From NCBI GenBank assembly GCA_023055505.1, contig JALIRH010000122.1:660001-724000 (forward strand): a stretch of 64,000 bases of DNA, written 5' to 3'. The stretch comes from Callipepla californica brunnescens (lineage: Eukaryota > Chordata > Aves > Galliformes > Odontophoridae). The notes under the pieces were generated by a model. That model was given only the letters and a program-made list of their open reading frames with translations. It was not told the origin of the DNA and did no database searches. Below are positions 20,219 through 31,137 of this stretch, one piece after another (the first letter of the stretch is position 1; each line of letters starts with the position of its first letter). The translations under genes were made by a program, and so were the position numbers.

Positions 20219-21187
20219 GTGAGCTGTGGGGGCGGAGCCGTGGGGCCGGGCAGCGGCAGCGGCAGCGGCAGCGGGGGAGGGGCGGGGCAGGATTCCGGGG
20301 CCGCGCGGCGCTCTCTTTTTTCCCCTAGCACTTGTAAGGGATCTGGATTCTTGTCGCTTTCCATCTGATGCTGGCAACGCATTCCTTCTCCCGGTAGCCC
20401 TTTGCACGTAGCAAATTCTAGCTCTATTACAATTCTATTACATCAAGATAGTTAAAACTGGCATCTTTAAGTGGCCATCTGCAAAACTCAGCTCTGAACC
20501 ATTTAGGATGTTGAAATGTTCCACAGAATTTGTTAGAGTGGCTTCAAATTGCTGCAGGTGTCACTGCTGTAACTCACAGTGTAACAGATGACAGTGTGGG
20601 TAAAAAGCCTTCTCAAAGGAGCTGTGCAGGTCTGATCTGGCTATTCCTACTCTGCATGTAGCTGATCTTCTGGAATTGCTGTGTGGGTTCATTGCAGTCT
20701 TCTAGACTAGTGGAAGAAGCTAGAGAAGCTATTGAAAGTGAATCTGCTGACAGAAATGGATGTGTGTGGGAATAATGTGAAGGTGGTTTTGAATCCCTGT
20801 CAGGGAGGGATCTCAGCTAGAGATGTCCAATCTGCCTTCTGCCTGGAGTGCTTTGAATTGCTGAGTGTCTTAGCTATGGAAGCAAAATGTACTTTATAGA
20901 TCGCTCCGTTCTGTTTGGTTCCGTGGCAGGCTCAGAACTTCTCAGTCTGCACGGCGGCTGTTCGGTCAGGAACGGTGAAAATGTTCTCGTAGATGTCTTG
21001 CACTGGATGCAGATAAGCAGTGTGCTTTTGGAAGGTTTTCTTCCAGATTCCCAGAGGGTTTGGAAAGCAGAGCAGCAGTAAGTATTGAGAATAGCAGTCC
21101 TTAAAATGAGCATTTAAGGGTTGTTTCTTTGGAAGGATCTAAAAGAAAACGTCTTGTAGAAGCTCAGAGGGTGGGTGCAATTCTGAT
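20219..21187 (+). other. Mostly unassigned unique sequence with one exon candidate
   Basis: GC-rich to about 20330, then AT-richer unique DNA. A possible exon at 20930-21077 lies between a GGCAG acceptor and a consensus GTAAGT donor. It is open across its 148 bases in one plus frame (SELLSLHGGCSVRNGENVL at the start). I recognise no domain, and I could not match it to the N-terminal part of XPO1. It may be an intron or exon of the gene begun at 20072, or of the XPO1 duplicate. Confidence 0.3.
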
Positions 21188-21669
21188 AATACAGTGCCAT
21201 GGCTTTGTGATTTTTGGTATTGGTATTTCACATCATGACGTCACGTGGTGCGCTGGGAGTTGGAGAGTTAATGCTCCAGCTCCGTGGGTTATTGATAGTT
21301 CTGGGTATGCCTGTCTCAGAAGAGAAGAAGAACTCCATTCCTCAGAGCACTGTGCGATGCTTTGCATTCTTCCGTGTTTCCGCTCAGAGGGAAAGATAAA
21401 AACTGTCTGCGGTCACGGGACGCTCTCTTTCCTTTGGGATCACTCGGCAGTGGGTGCTTGCTGCCGTCTCGCCTTCAGCGTTAGCGTAAGGCCTTTGGTT
21501 TATCAGACATTCTCTTGCTCATTTTGTTTGATTCATTAGCTTCAATTCCAATTATATTGTATTCTATTGTGTTATTTTGCTTTCTGAGATCTTATTTAGT
21601 AAATTAGCTTTCCTCAGATCGTTGCCGCTGTTTTGTTCCTAGGCCCGTCTCGATTTTCCCTTTCCCCCT
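21188..21669 (+). mobile_element. Old LTR, left part, split by provirus
   Basis: This segment is related along most of its length to the 3' two-thirds of the LTR at 31138-32040, for example GGGAGTTGGAGAGTTAATGC and CTTTCCTTTGGGATC. Its first ~330 bp are missing or too diverged. It breaks off at a C-rich run where the provirus at 21670-26296 entered, and it resumes at 26297. Confidence 0.75.
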
Positions 21670-22032
21670 TGTAGTTAACTAAAAACTTGGAAAGAAGCTG
21701 TGGCGGTCACCAGACAGCAACAGAACCCTCAGGGGCCCCTTGACTCCTGGGAAACCATGGTAACACTATCTTGAAGATAAGAGAAGAAGAACAAGTAAGG
21801 CCAAATATGGAGGAGACAAGACATGCCACAGATCTATTGGGTAGAGATAACCGTAGCATAGGTGATTGGTAGTACTGTGATGAAGAAGGTTGTAAGAAGA
21901 GTGTGTTGCTAACAATAGACGCCATTTTACCACCCACCACATTGGTGTGCACCGAGGTAGATGGACAGACCGATGGGTCCCTAACGATTGCGAACACCTG
22001 AATGAAGCCGAAGGCGGGTCCGGAAGGCTTCA
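21670..22032 (+). repeat. 5' LTR of the alpharetrovirus-type provirus
   Basis: Starts TGTAGTTAAC and ends GGCTTCA, 363 bp. It matches 25934-26296 base for base as far as I can read. Confidence 0.9.
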
Positions 22033-22034
22033 TT

Positions 22035-22052
22035 TGGTGACCCCGACGTGAT
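22035..22052 (+). other. Primer binding site, tRNA-Trp type
   Basis: TGGTGACCCCGACGTGAT, two bases after the LTR, is the primer site of the Rous/avian leukosis group. The leader that follows (GTTAGGGAATAGTGGTCGG) is also of that type. Confidence 0.85.
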
Positions 22053-22290
22053 TGTTAGGGAATAGTGGTCGGCCACAGGCGGCGTGGCGATCCTGCTCTT
22101 ATCCGTCTCCCTTGGGGAAGGAGACGATGACCCTAGTAGAGGGGGCTGCGGCTTAGAAGAGCGGAAGCTGGGGGCGCGTCGGAGGTGCTCTGACTGCAGC
22201 AGAGCGTTTAACCTGCCGAGGACCCAGAAGACACTACTGGAAGGTGTGCCTGGTAGTGTGGTTGCCGCGGGACAGACGAAGTCCGGCGGA

Positions 22291-23076
22291 ATGGAGGCCG
22301 TCATAAAGGTGATTTCGTCCGCGTGTAAGACCTATTGCGGGAAGACCTCTCCTTCTAAGAAGGAGATCGGGTCTTTATTGTCCCTCTTGCAGAAAGAGGG
22401 GCTGTTAACATCTCCCTCAGATTTGTATTCCCCGGGAACTTGGGATTCCGTCACGGTATCGCTCTCCCAGCGGGCGATGGTGCTCGGAAAGTCTGGAGAG
22501 CTAAAAACTTGGGGTTTGATTCTGGGGGCTTTACAGGCAGCAAGGGAAGAGAAGCCTGACGAAAACCTTGCCAGGGAGTTGCTGGGTTTGGATCCGGGCG
22601 GTGGGGAGTTGCTGCGGGCGGGAGGTTCTAACCCCTTTAGGAACCTGCCGCAAGACAAGACGGTGTCGGACACACCGACCACCCTCGAAACGACGATACC
22701 GGAAAAGAAGAAGGAAGAGTCGCCATCGTCGCCAACGGCACCACCCCCGTATCCTTGCATATATCCTTCTTTGTGTAACCTTACACCCCCAGCGGGGGAG
22801 GGGGGAGAAGTTAAACGGTCTGGAATGCTTGCTCTCTCTCTGGGGGTGGGGGAGTTGGGGCGGAGTGGAGCGCCTGCCGCTTCTCGAGAGGGGCGGGGTT
22901 GGCCGTCCTCGGTTACGCCCAGGGGTTGGCTGTCCCCGCCTACACCTGCGGGTGGGGGAGATGGAGAGAAACGAGGGTTGAGATCACCCCTCACTTTAAA
23001 TGTATTGGAGGCTTTGGTCCTGGGCTCACTCGGTGTGCCTTGGGATCCAGGACCTACCTTAGCAGGGGTTACTTGA
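22291..23076 (+). pseudogene. Truncated alpharetroviral gag (matrix region)
   Basis: ATG at 22291 follows a ~240-base leader and opens 261 codons. The first ~95 codons have the alpharetroviral matrix character (start [21 protein letters not shown] later). They are followed by a Pro-rich part with a PTAPPPYP motif, which fits a late-domain region, and then by divergent sequence rich in tandem G/C. The frame stops at 23076 soon after a short capsid-like start (LRSPLT). Most of capsid, all of nucleocapsid and protease are missing, so this is a truncated gag. Confidence 0.8.
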
Positions 23077-23101
23077 CAATTGCTGGAGCCCAGCACAACT
23101 G

Positions 23102-23287
23102 TCAGCTATGCAAATAAAGGAGAGAGGCTTTGATCATGTCAGTGATGGATGGATCTGCATTCTTTAGGGATTGTAAAACTTTCTGACTGTCCGCACTTGC
23201 ATTTTTTACAGCTAATTGCTTAGATGGGTCATTAAATGTAACATAGGGCTCGGCAGTTCCCTTGCTTGATTGGTAGAAATGAGTCAT
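23102..23287 (-). pseudogene. Betaretrovirus-like gag capsid fragment, reversed
   Basis: On the minus strand 61 codons (containing EPYVTFNDPSKQLA and KNADPSITDMIKA) look like the major homology region and capsid C-terminal domain of a beta-like gag. It lies against the orientation of the surrounding provirus and is joined directly to the end of its truncated gag. Confidence 0.6.
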
Positions 23288-23389
23288 CAGATAAATTAGT
23301 GTCAGTATTTGCGGGTCGTTAGGAGGTTGTTGTGTGTTTCTTCTATTTCAATAGTAGATCAAATGTGAATTAGACAAGAGATGATGTTA

Positions 23390-25743
23390 GCAAAGTTGGA
23401 GTCTATGGAAATAGTACTTTTAATGTATTAAGAACACACGGTTATGATGTTATTAGCCTATCAATTAGCTTTTTCTTAGTTTGTCAAGACAAAACCTGGA
23501 AAGGAATCCCAGGCAAAGGGATGACCCTGTACTAGAGAATGATACACTCTCTTTCATCCACTAATCAGAATTTTAAAAATGTGATTATGCATCACTTGAG
23601 ACAAAAGCACACACTATTTTACTTCAATTCAACATATGATTCTAACAGAGAATCTTGAATAAATAGCACTCATATTAGGAACCTAAAGGCCCCTGATAGA
23701 AGAACGATCTTGGGAAGAAACAAAGTATTCTGATAGCTATAAGGCAACTGATATTTATGACTGTAAGTATCTTTAAAGAGAGCTAACCTTGATAGTTTAT
23801 TCTACTTTGCAAGCAGGAGTTCCATTTGGGCTCTGTATCATGCACTGGCCACGCGGATACAGTATACAAATGGATAAACTCTGCAGACCCTGAGAAGAAT
23901 AAAAGCAGGAGAGAATCTGTGATGGGTGAGAGAGGAAAAGTGCACCTTGAAGCAGGGGACGCCCTGCTGGCACTGCCTATCTCATCCACCACCAGCATGT
24001 CTCTCTGTCTCTCTTTTCTGTTGGTTTACCATTTCTCAAGGGTCAATAGCTAATAATGCACTTACTTAGGGAGTTTCTGCTTCTCGCTTACACTTGTCTA
24101 AAATTGTCTGTGTGTGTGTGAGTGTGTGTATGTTGACTAAAAACTCTAACCCTATGTGTTGCTCTAAATGTGCAGTTTGCTTGCTTCTGCTCTAGAGATG
24201 TCTTGTCTCCTAGATCCAGCATACCCTGGAACAGCACCGCTCAAACTTCAGCCACAATTACCAAGTTAGGATGTTAGCTGGCAAAGGAAAGTAATATCAC
24301 TAGTAATGCTCTAGCAGGCTTACCTGCTGTTGATTCTATATGACATGCAACTTTATTACTTCTAATCAGTTACTGGTACACAAAGAGTGGGGCCCTCAGG
24401 GATTCTTTTCCAGGTTGCAGGAACCTTTAGCCATGGGTGAAATGTGTGCTTGTTCACTTCTTATTAAGTTTAAGAATATTTCTTGTCCTTACAATATGAT
24501 TGCCTTCTCTCTTTCTTACATTCCACAATATTGTTAAAGAGTGTAATTAGTTTGTAGTATGTGATCTATATGCGCTGCAGCATCCTTTGCAGTCTTCTCT
24601 ATCAGCATTAAGATGTAATCAGTGGTTGTTATCAGATGTGTTACCACAATGAGATGGGATGAACACGAAAGGCCACCAGTTATTGGCTGATGCACTTGCT
24701 GCCACCCAAATTGATACCTCTCTAGCTCTCAGTTGCATCCAAGCCCAAATATGGATGCAATCCATGGTAGCAGCAATTGTGAGGGAAGGTGAAGGAGGTA
24801 CTCTGCCTACAGAAATCTGAAAGGTGATTTGGGATAATGCGAACGAATTTGAAAGGAAATTTCAATCTTGGTGACATTTAGTCAGTTTTACTTTTGATCC
24901 TGTAACTAATTATGCTACAGCTTTTGTTTTAACAATACAAAATGCTTTGGTGTTTTCTATATATCTTATCATTGCACTGGGGTTAAATCATGATAGGGTT
25001 GTGCTCTATCCAATCGAGCAACAAGTATGGGTGCTTCAGAAGAAAGGAAGATGGCAAACTGTGGATGTTAGCTCATGTGCTGTACGAGAACAATGAGGAT
25101 TTATCTGTGAAGGTAACACCATTAAGTCTCTGGACATCTGTTTGGACACTAAGCAGAACATTTGTCATTTTGATATGCATCCCAATGCAACATTCGGAAC
25201 GGTGCTTATATGTATTGGAAAGGGATGTGCTTGTATGAGATCGTCTTCTAGTACCATACTTGCAGATGATATCACTGTAGATGCTAGTAATCATTCAAAT
25301 TTCTGTGTTTGTAACTTTACTGGTATTCTAGGGTGTGATTTTAACTATGCAGCTCCAGTTACATCTCACTAGTTGCTGCAGTCGAACTACATGCTGATTC
25401 AGGACTTAGAGCCTGCACCAATCGGAATGAGTCTCGCTTTGGTAAAGAAACTTTTGCAACATGATGATCTGTGCCAACTCTTAAAACTTATTCGAGACAA
25501 TGGACAGAAAACCTTGATCACTGTGCACCATGATGTGGAAGAGCTTCATCACATCTTAGAGAGAGTGAAGAAGGATGGAGAACACCGCTGTTCAAATGGC
25601 TAGGAGGAGCTTTGTTAACAATTTTGGTAATAATCATGGTTGTACCATGTGTATTTAAATGCTTGCAAGAGTGCTTACAGCGAAAGTTAGATCAGGCATT
25701 TGATCAGAGAATAAGATATCGTAAGGTTAAGGAGAATCTGTAG
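23390..25743 (+). pseudogene. Betaretrovirus-like env remnant
   Basis: The surface part starts near 23390 (STFNVLRTHGYDVISLS, CQDKTWKGIPG), with glycosylation sites such as FNST. Many stops and frame changes follow. The later part (from 24670) includes DALAATQIDTSLALSCIQ and then Cys-containing stretches. The transmembrane end is open at 25599-25743: a hydrophobic span ALLTILVIIMVVPCVFKC, then a basic tail ending KVKENL and a stop. The family is judged from overall pattern. It is non-functional. Confidence 0.65.
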
Positions 25744-25920
25744 AAATAATGCATAGTAGTTCACTAATCAGTAAGGGATAGATAATTTAGGAAATTGCGG
25801 ACGCGATGTAACGGGTAAAGGCTTGCACCGAGAGGACAATGGCATGTTTAGGCGTAGACGGGGCTTTCGGGATGTACGCGGTTAGGGTCCTCTCGGGTTG
25901 TAGTAGATTTGCTTAAGCAT

Positions 25921-25933
25921 GGGGAGGGGGAAA
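25921..25933 (+). other. Polypurine tract of the provirus
   Basis: GGGGAGGGGGAAA directly before the TG of the 3' LTR. Confidence 0.85.
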
Positions 25934-26296
25934 TGTAGTTAACTAAAAACTTGGAAAGAAGCTGTGGCGGTCACCAGACAGCAACAGAACCCTCAGGGGC
26001 CCCTTGACTCCTGGGAAACCATGGTAACACTATCTTGAAGATAAGAGAAGAAGAACAAGTAAGGCCAAATATGGAGGAGACAAGACATGCCACAGATCTA
26101 TTGGGTAGAGATAACCGTAGCATAGGTGATTGGTAGTACTGTGATGAAGAAGGTTGTAAGAAGAGTGTGTTGCTAACAATAGACGCCATTTTACCACCCA
26201 CCACATTGGTGTGCACCGAGGTAGATGGACAGACCGATGGGTCCCTAACGATTGCGAACACCTGAATGAAGCCGAAGGCGGGTCCGGAAGGCTTCA
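25934..26296 (+). repeat. 3' LTR of the alpharetrovirus-type provirus
   Basis: 363 bp, TGTAGTTAAC to GGCTTCA, followed by the target duplication CCCCCT. Confidence 0.9.
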
Positions 26297-26387
26297 CCCC
26301 CTTCCCCTTTCCTGGGCCGTGGGTCCGTGGGACCCCCGCACCAATTGTCGCAGAACCGGGCCGATCCAGCCCGGTAAACCGTTGACA
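26297..26387 (+). mobile_element. Old LTR, right part
   Basis: Continues the LTR interrupted at 21669. It shares GAACCGGGCCGA and a terminal TTGACA with the LTR end at 32040 (GGTGACA). Confidence 0.7.
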
Positions 26388-26662
26388 TACAGAAAGGGAC
26401 GAATTTGGCTGTTGGATTTCTTTTTTAGATATCTTTAGGCTAGTCTGCTTAAGATTTGGTGCTCACTTTCCAAATAACACGGTGCTGTGCTTTGTTCAGG
26501 TGCTCCGTTGCTCGTAACTTTGAGCAGTAAACGTCCCTGCAGTGTTACTGTACCTTGTGAATGGATTCTACTCTCATTCAGCATTTTATCGGTGTTAGGA
26601 TAGCAAAACTTGAAGTGATATGCTCTCAATCTACTTCCGTGTTCAATGTAATTAGTAAATAG

Positions 26663-26880
26663 ATGCTTGAAACACTTTTCCGGGCTCTTCATGATCTGTT
26701 ATTGGTATCGGAAGTAGAAGAAACTGAAGTTTTCCAGATTTGTCTTGAACGTTGGAATCCTTTACTGCTGAGCTCTGCAGGGAAAGTCCGTTCTCACCAT
26801 CTGCTTCTCCACTGCTTTCTGGAAGTCAGCGCTTTGATGTTCCTCCAAGGAGACAGCTTTGTTTGCCTGTATTATCCAAG
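26663..26880 (+). pseudogene. XPO1-like exon A, frameshifted
   Basis: Reads LETLFRALHDLLLVSEVEET then EVFQICLERWNPL. One base is lost near 26768, and it continues in another frame as AELCRESPFSPSASPLL and GSQRFDVPPRRQLCLPVLSK. It ends at a GTAATC donor. Confidence 0.85.
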
Positions 26881-27682
26881 GTAATCCACGCTTCAGTACA
26901 AATACTGTGCAAGTTTGGACACTGCTCCTAAATTCAGAGGCTTCTCTGTGTAAAGGATGACTTGAGAGAGCTTCCCTTGCTTTGGGTAATTGGGAATTGA
27001 TTCAGCGCACTATGAATAGTCCCGCTTATAAACATCAAAGAAAAGAATACGCATCTGTATGGTTTATTTAAATGTACCAAACCCATTTTCTCCCATGTGA
27101 GCAGCTCAGAAGCTTCATGGTAACTTGGTAATAGAATTGCTGTCTAGGATTTGTGTAGTAGATCTGCTAAATCTTGCTACCAGTTTCTGTAAGTAATGGT
27201 TTCCAGTGTGGATCGTACCGGGGTTCATGCAGATGGAGCTGACTGCTGTTCAGAGAAGGAGGATAACTTGATATTTTATTCGATGACTTGGTCTGGAGGA
27301 GTTGTGTTTTCTACTCAGGAGTGAGACTTAAAAAACAAGGCAGTTCACCGTAGCATTAAAAACAGATGCATTGTTACAGACTCAGTTGTATAAGAGCTGC
27401 AGTGCCAATCAAAGGGCAGGTGTTTGAGGAGAAAACGTGCTTGTGTTGAAAAGATCTTTAATACATACATCTTCTGAAGCTCTGGACGGTATGATAGTTG
27501 TTTTAAGTATCTCTGATTCTTGCAGAGATAGAGATCAGCTGTACTCTGAATGGGTTTTTAGTTAGCGTATCCCTTCAGAATTCGTCCTTCCCGTTTGCTT
27601 GTGTATGAGATGGCCTGAGGAAGTGCAGGACACACACCTTTATTTTCACGTCACGGTTGGAGCTCCCCTTTGTAACGTTTAG

Positions 27683-27820
27683 GTTCGATGGCTGATGGTT
27701 GGCGGTATGGCTAAACCTGAAGGAGTGCTCGTGGTGGAAATGATCAAGGGGATGTAGTACGAGAATTCATGAAGGATACAGATTCCATAACCTTCTATAG
27801 AAATATGAGAGAAGCATTGG
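27683..27820 (+). pseudogene. XPO1-like exon B, one-base deletion
   Basis: Reads VRWLMVGGMAKPEGVLVVE. An A is missing in the following A run (GAAAATGAT expected, GAAATGAT found near 27739), and it resumes as FMKDTDSITFYRNMREAL before GTAAGT. Confidence 0.85.
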
Positions 27821-28789
27821 GTAAGTGTCGAGAACTGCTGTCCTGTAGGTCTGTGCGGCTGCACCAGGAGCATGCGTGCAGCAGGGTTACGTGGGGGGCA
27901 GGGGAGGAGGGGAATCTGAAAGTCATCGCATCTCTCAGCTGTAGGGTCAGTTCATGAGACTTCAGTGAGAACATTCTTCTTTTAAACGCAAATAGGGGAA
28001 GGGAGCACTGAATGTTTGTTAACGGCTTTATGAATGTAAAACGCACCTTTTTGTATTCTCACTGCTGTGCTCGTGTGTTCTCACTGCTGTACTTGTGCAG
28101 TATAGTTAACAGTAGATTTATTCTGATCTCTATATTTTTAATATTAAAACTCCTCCTTACTGTACTGAAACTGCTTCAGCATATTCTCAGCCTTAGCGAT
28201 GTTTCCAGATCCAGTGTATGGAGTGACAGGAAAAGTGGCACTGTAAAAATCCATTGCTGAATCTGACCCTAATGCTGCTCTCAGTTTGGTGAGATTTTGA
28301 ATTTGGCTTCCATTAGCAGCCCCAATCGTTTCAGGGGCTGATGGAATTGTCTGAGCTGTTAAAGCTGAAACTTCTCACCTGGTGTAGTTCAGGAGAACCA
28401 TCTCCATTGTAACGGTGGTTTACTAAAACCAGCAGAGGTAACGGCACTGAAATAACGAAAAGAGGAAAATTGCTAAATGCAGTGTGATGTCCCTCAGAGC
28501 TAGCCAGATCCATATTGCCAGCAGCTCATGAATATGTACACGTTATTCATTTAACTTAGGAACTGTACTGATCTGTCTGATACACAAGGTCATTCTCTCT
28601 CATGTCATACAATCCTAGCAGATCTGGGTTTAAATCTTTAGCTTGCTCTGTCACAGGTTCGCAAAAGAACCATTGCGTTTGGCATTTTGATTTTGTCTCT
28701 CTTAGAAGAATTCAACTTAAGCAACAAACCGGATCGCATCTCTATTAAAAAAATATGCCTGCTTACTGTTACTGTTAATTGTCTTTCAG

Positions 28790-28968
28790 TGTATCTTACG
28801 CATCTGGGCTTTTCAGACACAGAACAAATAATGGCTGAAAAGCTTCACAAGAAGTGCATGGGACGGACTGCTCCTGGGAAACCTGAATGAGCTCTGTTGG
28901 GCAATAGGCTCAGTCAGCGGGCGATGCATGAAGAGGATGAAAAAAGATCCCTTGTGACAGGAATGAAG
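28790..28968 (+). pseudogene. XPO1-like exon C, three one-base deletions
   Basis: After TTTCAG it reads YLTHLGFSDTEQIMAEKLHK. A base is then missing in each of three short runs (a G near 28855, an A near 28880, a G near 28920). Pieces such as ELCWAIGS and MHEEDEKRSLVT appear in different frames. Confidence 0.85.
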
Positions 28969-29148
28969 GTACCATGGCACAAGACTGACAGCTTTGTTGA
29001 GCTTTGTAATTCATGCTCAAGAAATTGAGCTTCAAAAGATCCTGCTCTGTGTTCTTCAGTGAGCTGCCCTGTCTAGCAAACGTTGATGAGAATAATTGAA
29101 TGGGGAATGTCATATTCTGAATTTTAGGCTGATGAATTCCTCAGTCAC

Positions 29149-29212
29149 AAAAAAGGCCTGAATCCATACAGCCTTTTCACTGTGAAAATTTTGGAGAGAA
29201 AATTTGTCTTAT
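29149..29212 (+). repeat. Inverted-repeat arm, left
   Basis: About 60 bp (AAAAAAGGCCTGAATCCATA, then CAGCCTTTTCACTGTGAAAA) are found inverted at 37129-37190 with a few mismatches. This arm lies in the intron between XPO1-like exons C and D. Confidence 0.8.
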
Positions 29213-29636
29213 GATGAAAGATTTTGCTTTAGGAATGCCACAGACACAGGAAGGAAGCACTAATGAAGTAAGAGTAACCTTAACGAAGCAAAGTAACGTG
29301 TGTTGCTTTGAACCAGGTAGCACCTTCTCTTCCGCCGCTGAAGTTTTAGTAAGTGTGTGTGGAAAGAGCATGGGAAGAAGACGTTGCCTACAGAAGTGAA
29401 ATGTGTCACTGTGATGCCATAGGCAGAGAGGAGTTAGTTTCCCCTGCTTGCTGTGTAACAGCTGTGTGTTTATCAGCTGGTTGCTGATAAACTCAGCACT
29501 TTGGGTTGCTGCAGTCTGCCCTGCAGCAGTTATTAGTTGCACCTAAATCGCATGACTGAAAATGTGGTGTTCTTGGTTTGGTTGAAACTTATGGAACTGT
29601 CCTGATCCTAAACTGGGGCAGTTGGTTGGTTTGTTC

Positions 29637-29654
29637 TTTTTTTTTTTTTTTTTC
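29637..29654 (+). repeat. Poly-T run (18 bases)
   Basis: T18 in an XPO1-like intron. Confidence 0.9.
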
Positions 29655-29787
29655 CTTAAAATATTTTGGCTTTGAGCTTGATAATGGCAACTACTTTCCT
29701 GTATGGTTACTGCCGCTTATTTTAGCCTTTATACTGCTCATCCGATCTGTGAGCTTGGGAGAAAACTAACGGTATGTTATATTGTAG

Positions 29788-29945
29788 GATCCCCCCAGGG
29801 CTCTGTGAACAAAAGAGAGGAACAGACAATAAAGCCACTATTGCATCCAACAGAACGTACATAGTAGGCCAATACCCACGTTTTTTGAGAGCTCACTGGG
29901 AGTTTTTGAAGACAGCAGTCAGCAAGTTCTTTGAGTTTCTGCATG
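29788..29945 (+). pseudogene. XPO1-like exon D, one-base insertion
   Basis: Starts with a six-C run where five would keep frame. It then reads [18 protein letters not shown] and [18 protein letters not shown] up to FEFLH before GTGACC. Confidence 0.85.
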
Positions 29946-30059
29946 GTGACCATCTCTTTCACTTGCTGTTCTGACTTTCTGAATGAAAAACAAATTATGC
30001 GCAGTATATGTGCATGTCTGGGGGAAATAGAAAGCAGTAACTGATGTGATTTAATTTAG

Positions 30060-30237
30060 AAACCCACGATGGAGTCCAGGATATGGCTTGTGAGATACAG
30101 CTTGTGATACCTTGATAAAAATAGCACAGAAGTGCCGCTGACATTTTGTTCAGGTTCGGGTGGGAGAAGTGATGCCTTGCATTGATTGAATCTTGAACAA
30201 TATTAATACGGTCATCTGTGACCTTCAGCCACATCAG
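30060..30237 (+). pseudogene. XPO1-like exon E, nonsense codons and 14-bp duplication
   Basis: Begins THDGVQDMAC. A 14-bp tandem duplication (GCTTGTGA repeated) breaks the frame. After it, the region around the NES-groove cysteine reads IAQKCR, then a TGA stop, HFVQVRVGEVM, a second TGA before ILNNINTVICDLQPHQ, and a GTACAT donor. Confidence 0.88.
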
Positions 30238-30827
30238 GTACATTGAATTCAGGAGTGTGAGTAAATCTGTGAAGGCAGTCGGCGTCGTGACACATCAAAA
30301 ATGAATTGGTAGTAGTCTTTAAGACTTGAATTGTGTTTCTCAGTCACGGTGTGTGTCAGTGAGAGCGTTATGTTACAGGTGGTACGGTCAGATTCATTCT
30401 CCTTCCAAGAATTCTCAATGAGATCTTAATAATGTAAAGAGTGCTGAGTTGAAATTCTTTATTTCTAGAATGCTTTTAAATGAGGTGGTAAATCTAAATT
30501 TGAGGTCTTGATTAGCGAAGGAGAATGTTCTGCTGTGGTAGTGTACTTATGGGTCTGGCACGTGCAGGGGCAAGAGAGTACCTGCAGGGGAATGTGCTCT
30601 GATGGAGTGCAGTGCACGCACAGCGTAGGCTGATGCATTGCAGTAACTTGGGAACGTGGGGCAGAGGAGGCAGTGAGTTCCAGCTTCTGTTTTTCCTGCA
30701 CTTGAGTCAGCCCAAAGTTCCGTAAAAGAAAGAAATGGAGCTATTGTAAGAGAAAGCACGTGCCTGAGAGAGCTTACTTCAGGATATGGGGGTAAAAGCA
30801 AGGAAGTCTCTGGAACGTACATAGTAG

Positions 30828-31137
30828 GATTCATAGATTCATAGATGCGTGAGGTTGGAAAGGACCTCCAAGATCATCTAGTCCAACTGTCCTCCTACCA
30901 CCATCCCTACCCACTAAGCTACTAAATCAAATCCCCTTAGCACCTCATCTAAACGCTTCTTGAACAGCGCTGGGGATGGTGCCTCAACCCCCTCCCTAGG
31001 CAGGCCATTCCAGTGCCTGACCACTCTTTCAAAGAAAAAATTGGCCCTCAAATCTAATCTAAATCTTCCTCGGCACAGCTTGTGGGCATTCCCTCTCGTT
31101 CTGTCATTAGTTATCTGGGAGAAGAGGCCGACCCCCT
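30828..31137 (-). mobile_element. CR1 retroposon, 3' part
   Basis: CR1 lies on the minus strand. Its 3' end has the family's short terminal repeat (ATTCATAGATTCATAG near 30829) and the conserved GGTTGGAAAGGACCTCCAAG tract. It is interrupted at 31137 by a solo LTR and resumes at 32041. Confidence 0.9.

Larger units (their letters stand above)
21670..26296 (+). mobile_element. Alpharetrovirus-type provirus, internally deleted and mosaic (4.63 kb)
   Basis: The element has two 363-bp LTRs that I find identical by eye, a 6-bp target duplication CCCCCT (21664-21669 and 26297-26302), a tRNA-Trp type primer site and a polypurine tract. The 6-bp duplication and the primer site fit the avian leukosis/EAV group. 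Inside, an alpharetroviral matrix reading frame is joined to a reversed piece of betaretrovirus-like gag and then a decayed betaretrovirus-like env. Pol is absent. It cannot replicate on its own. The LTR identity indicates a recent insertion. Confidence 0.88.
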
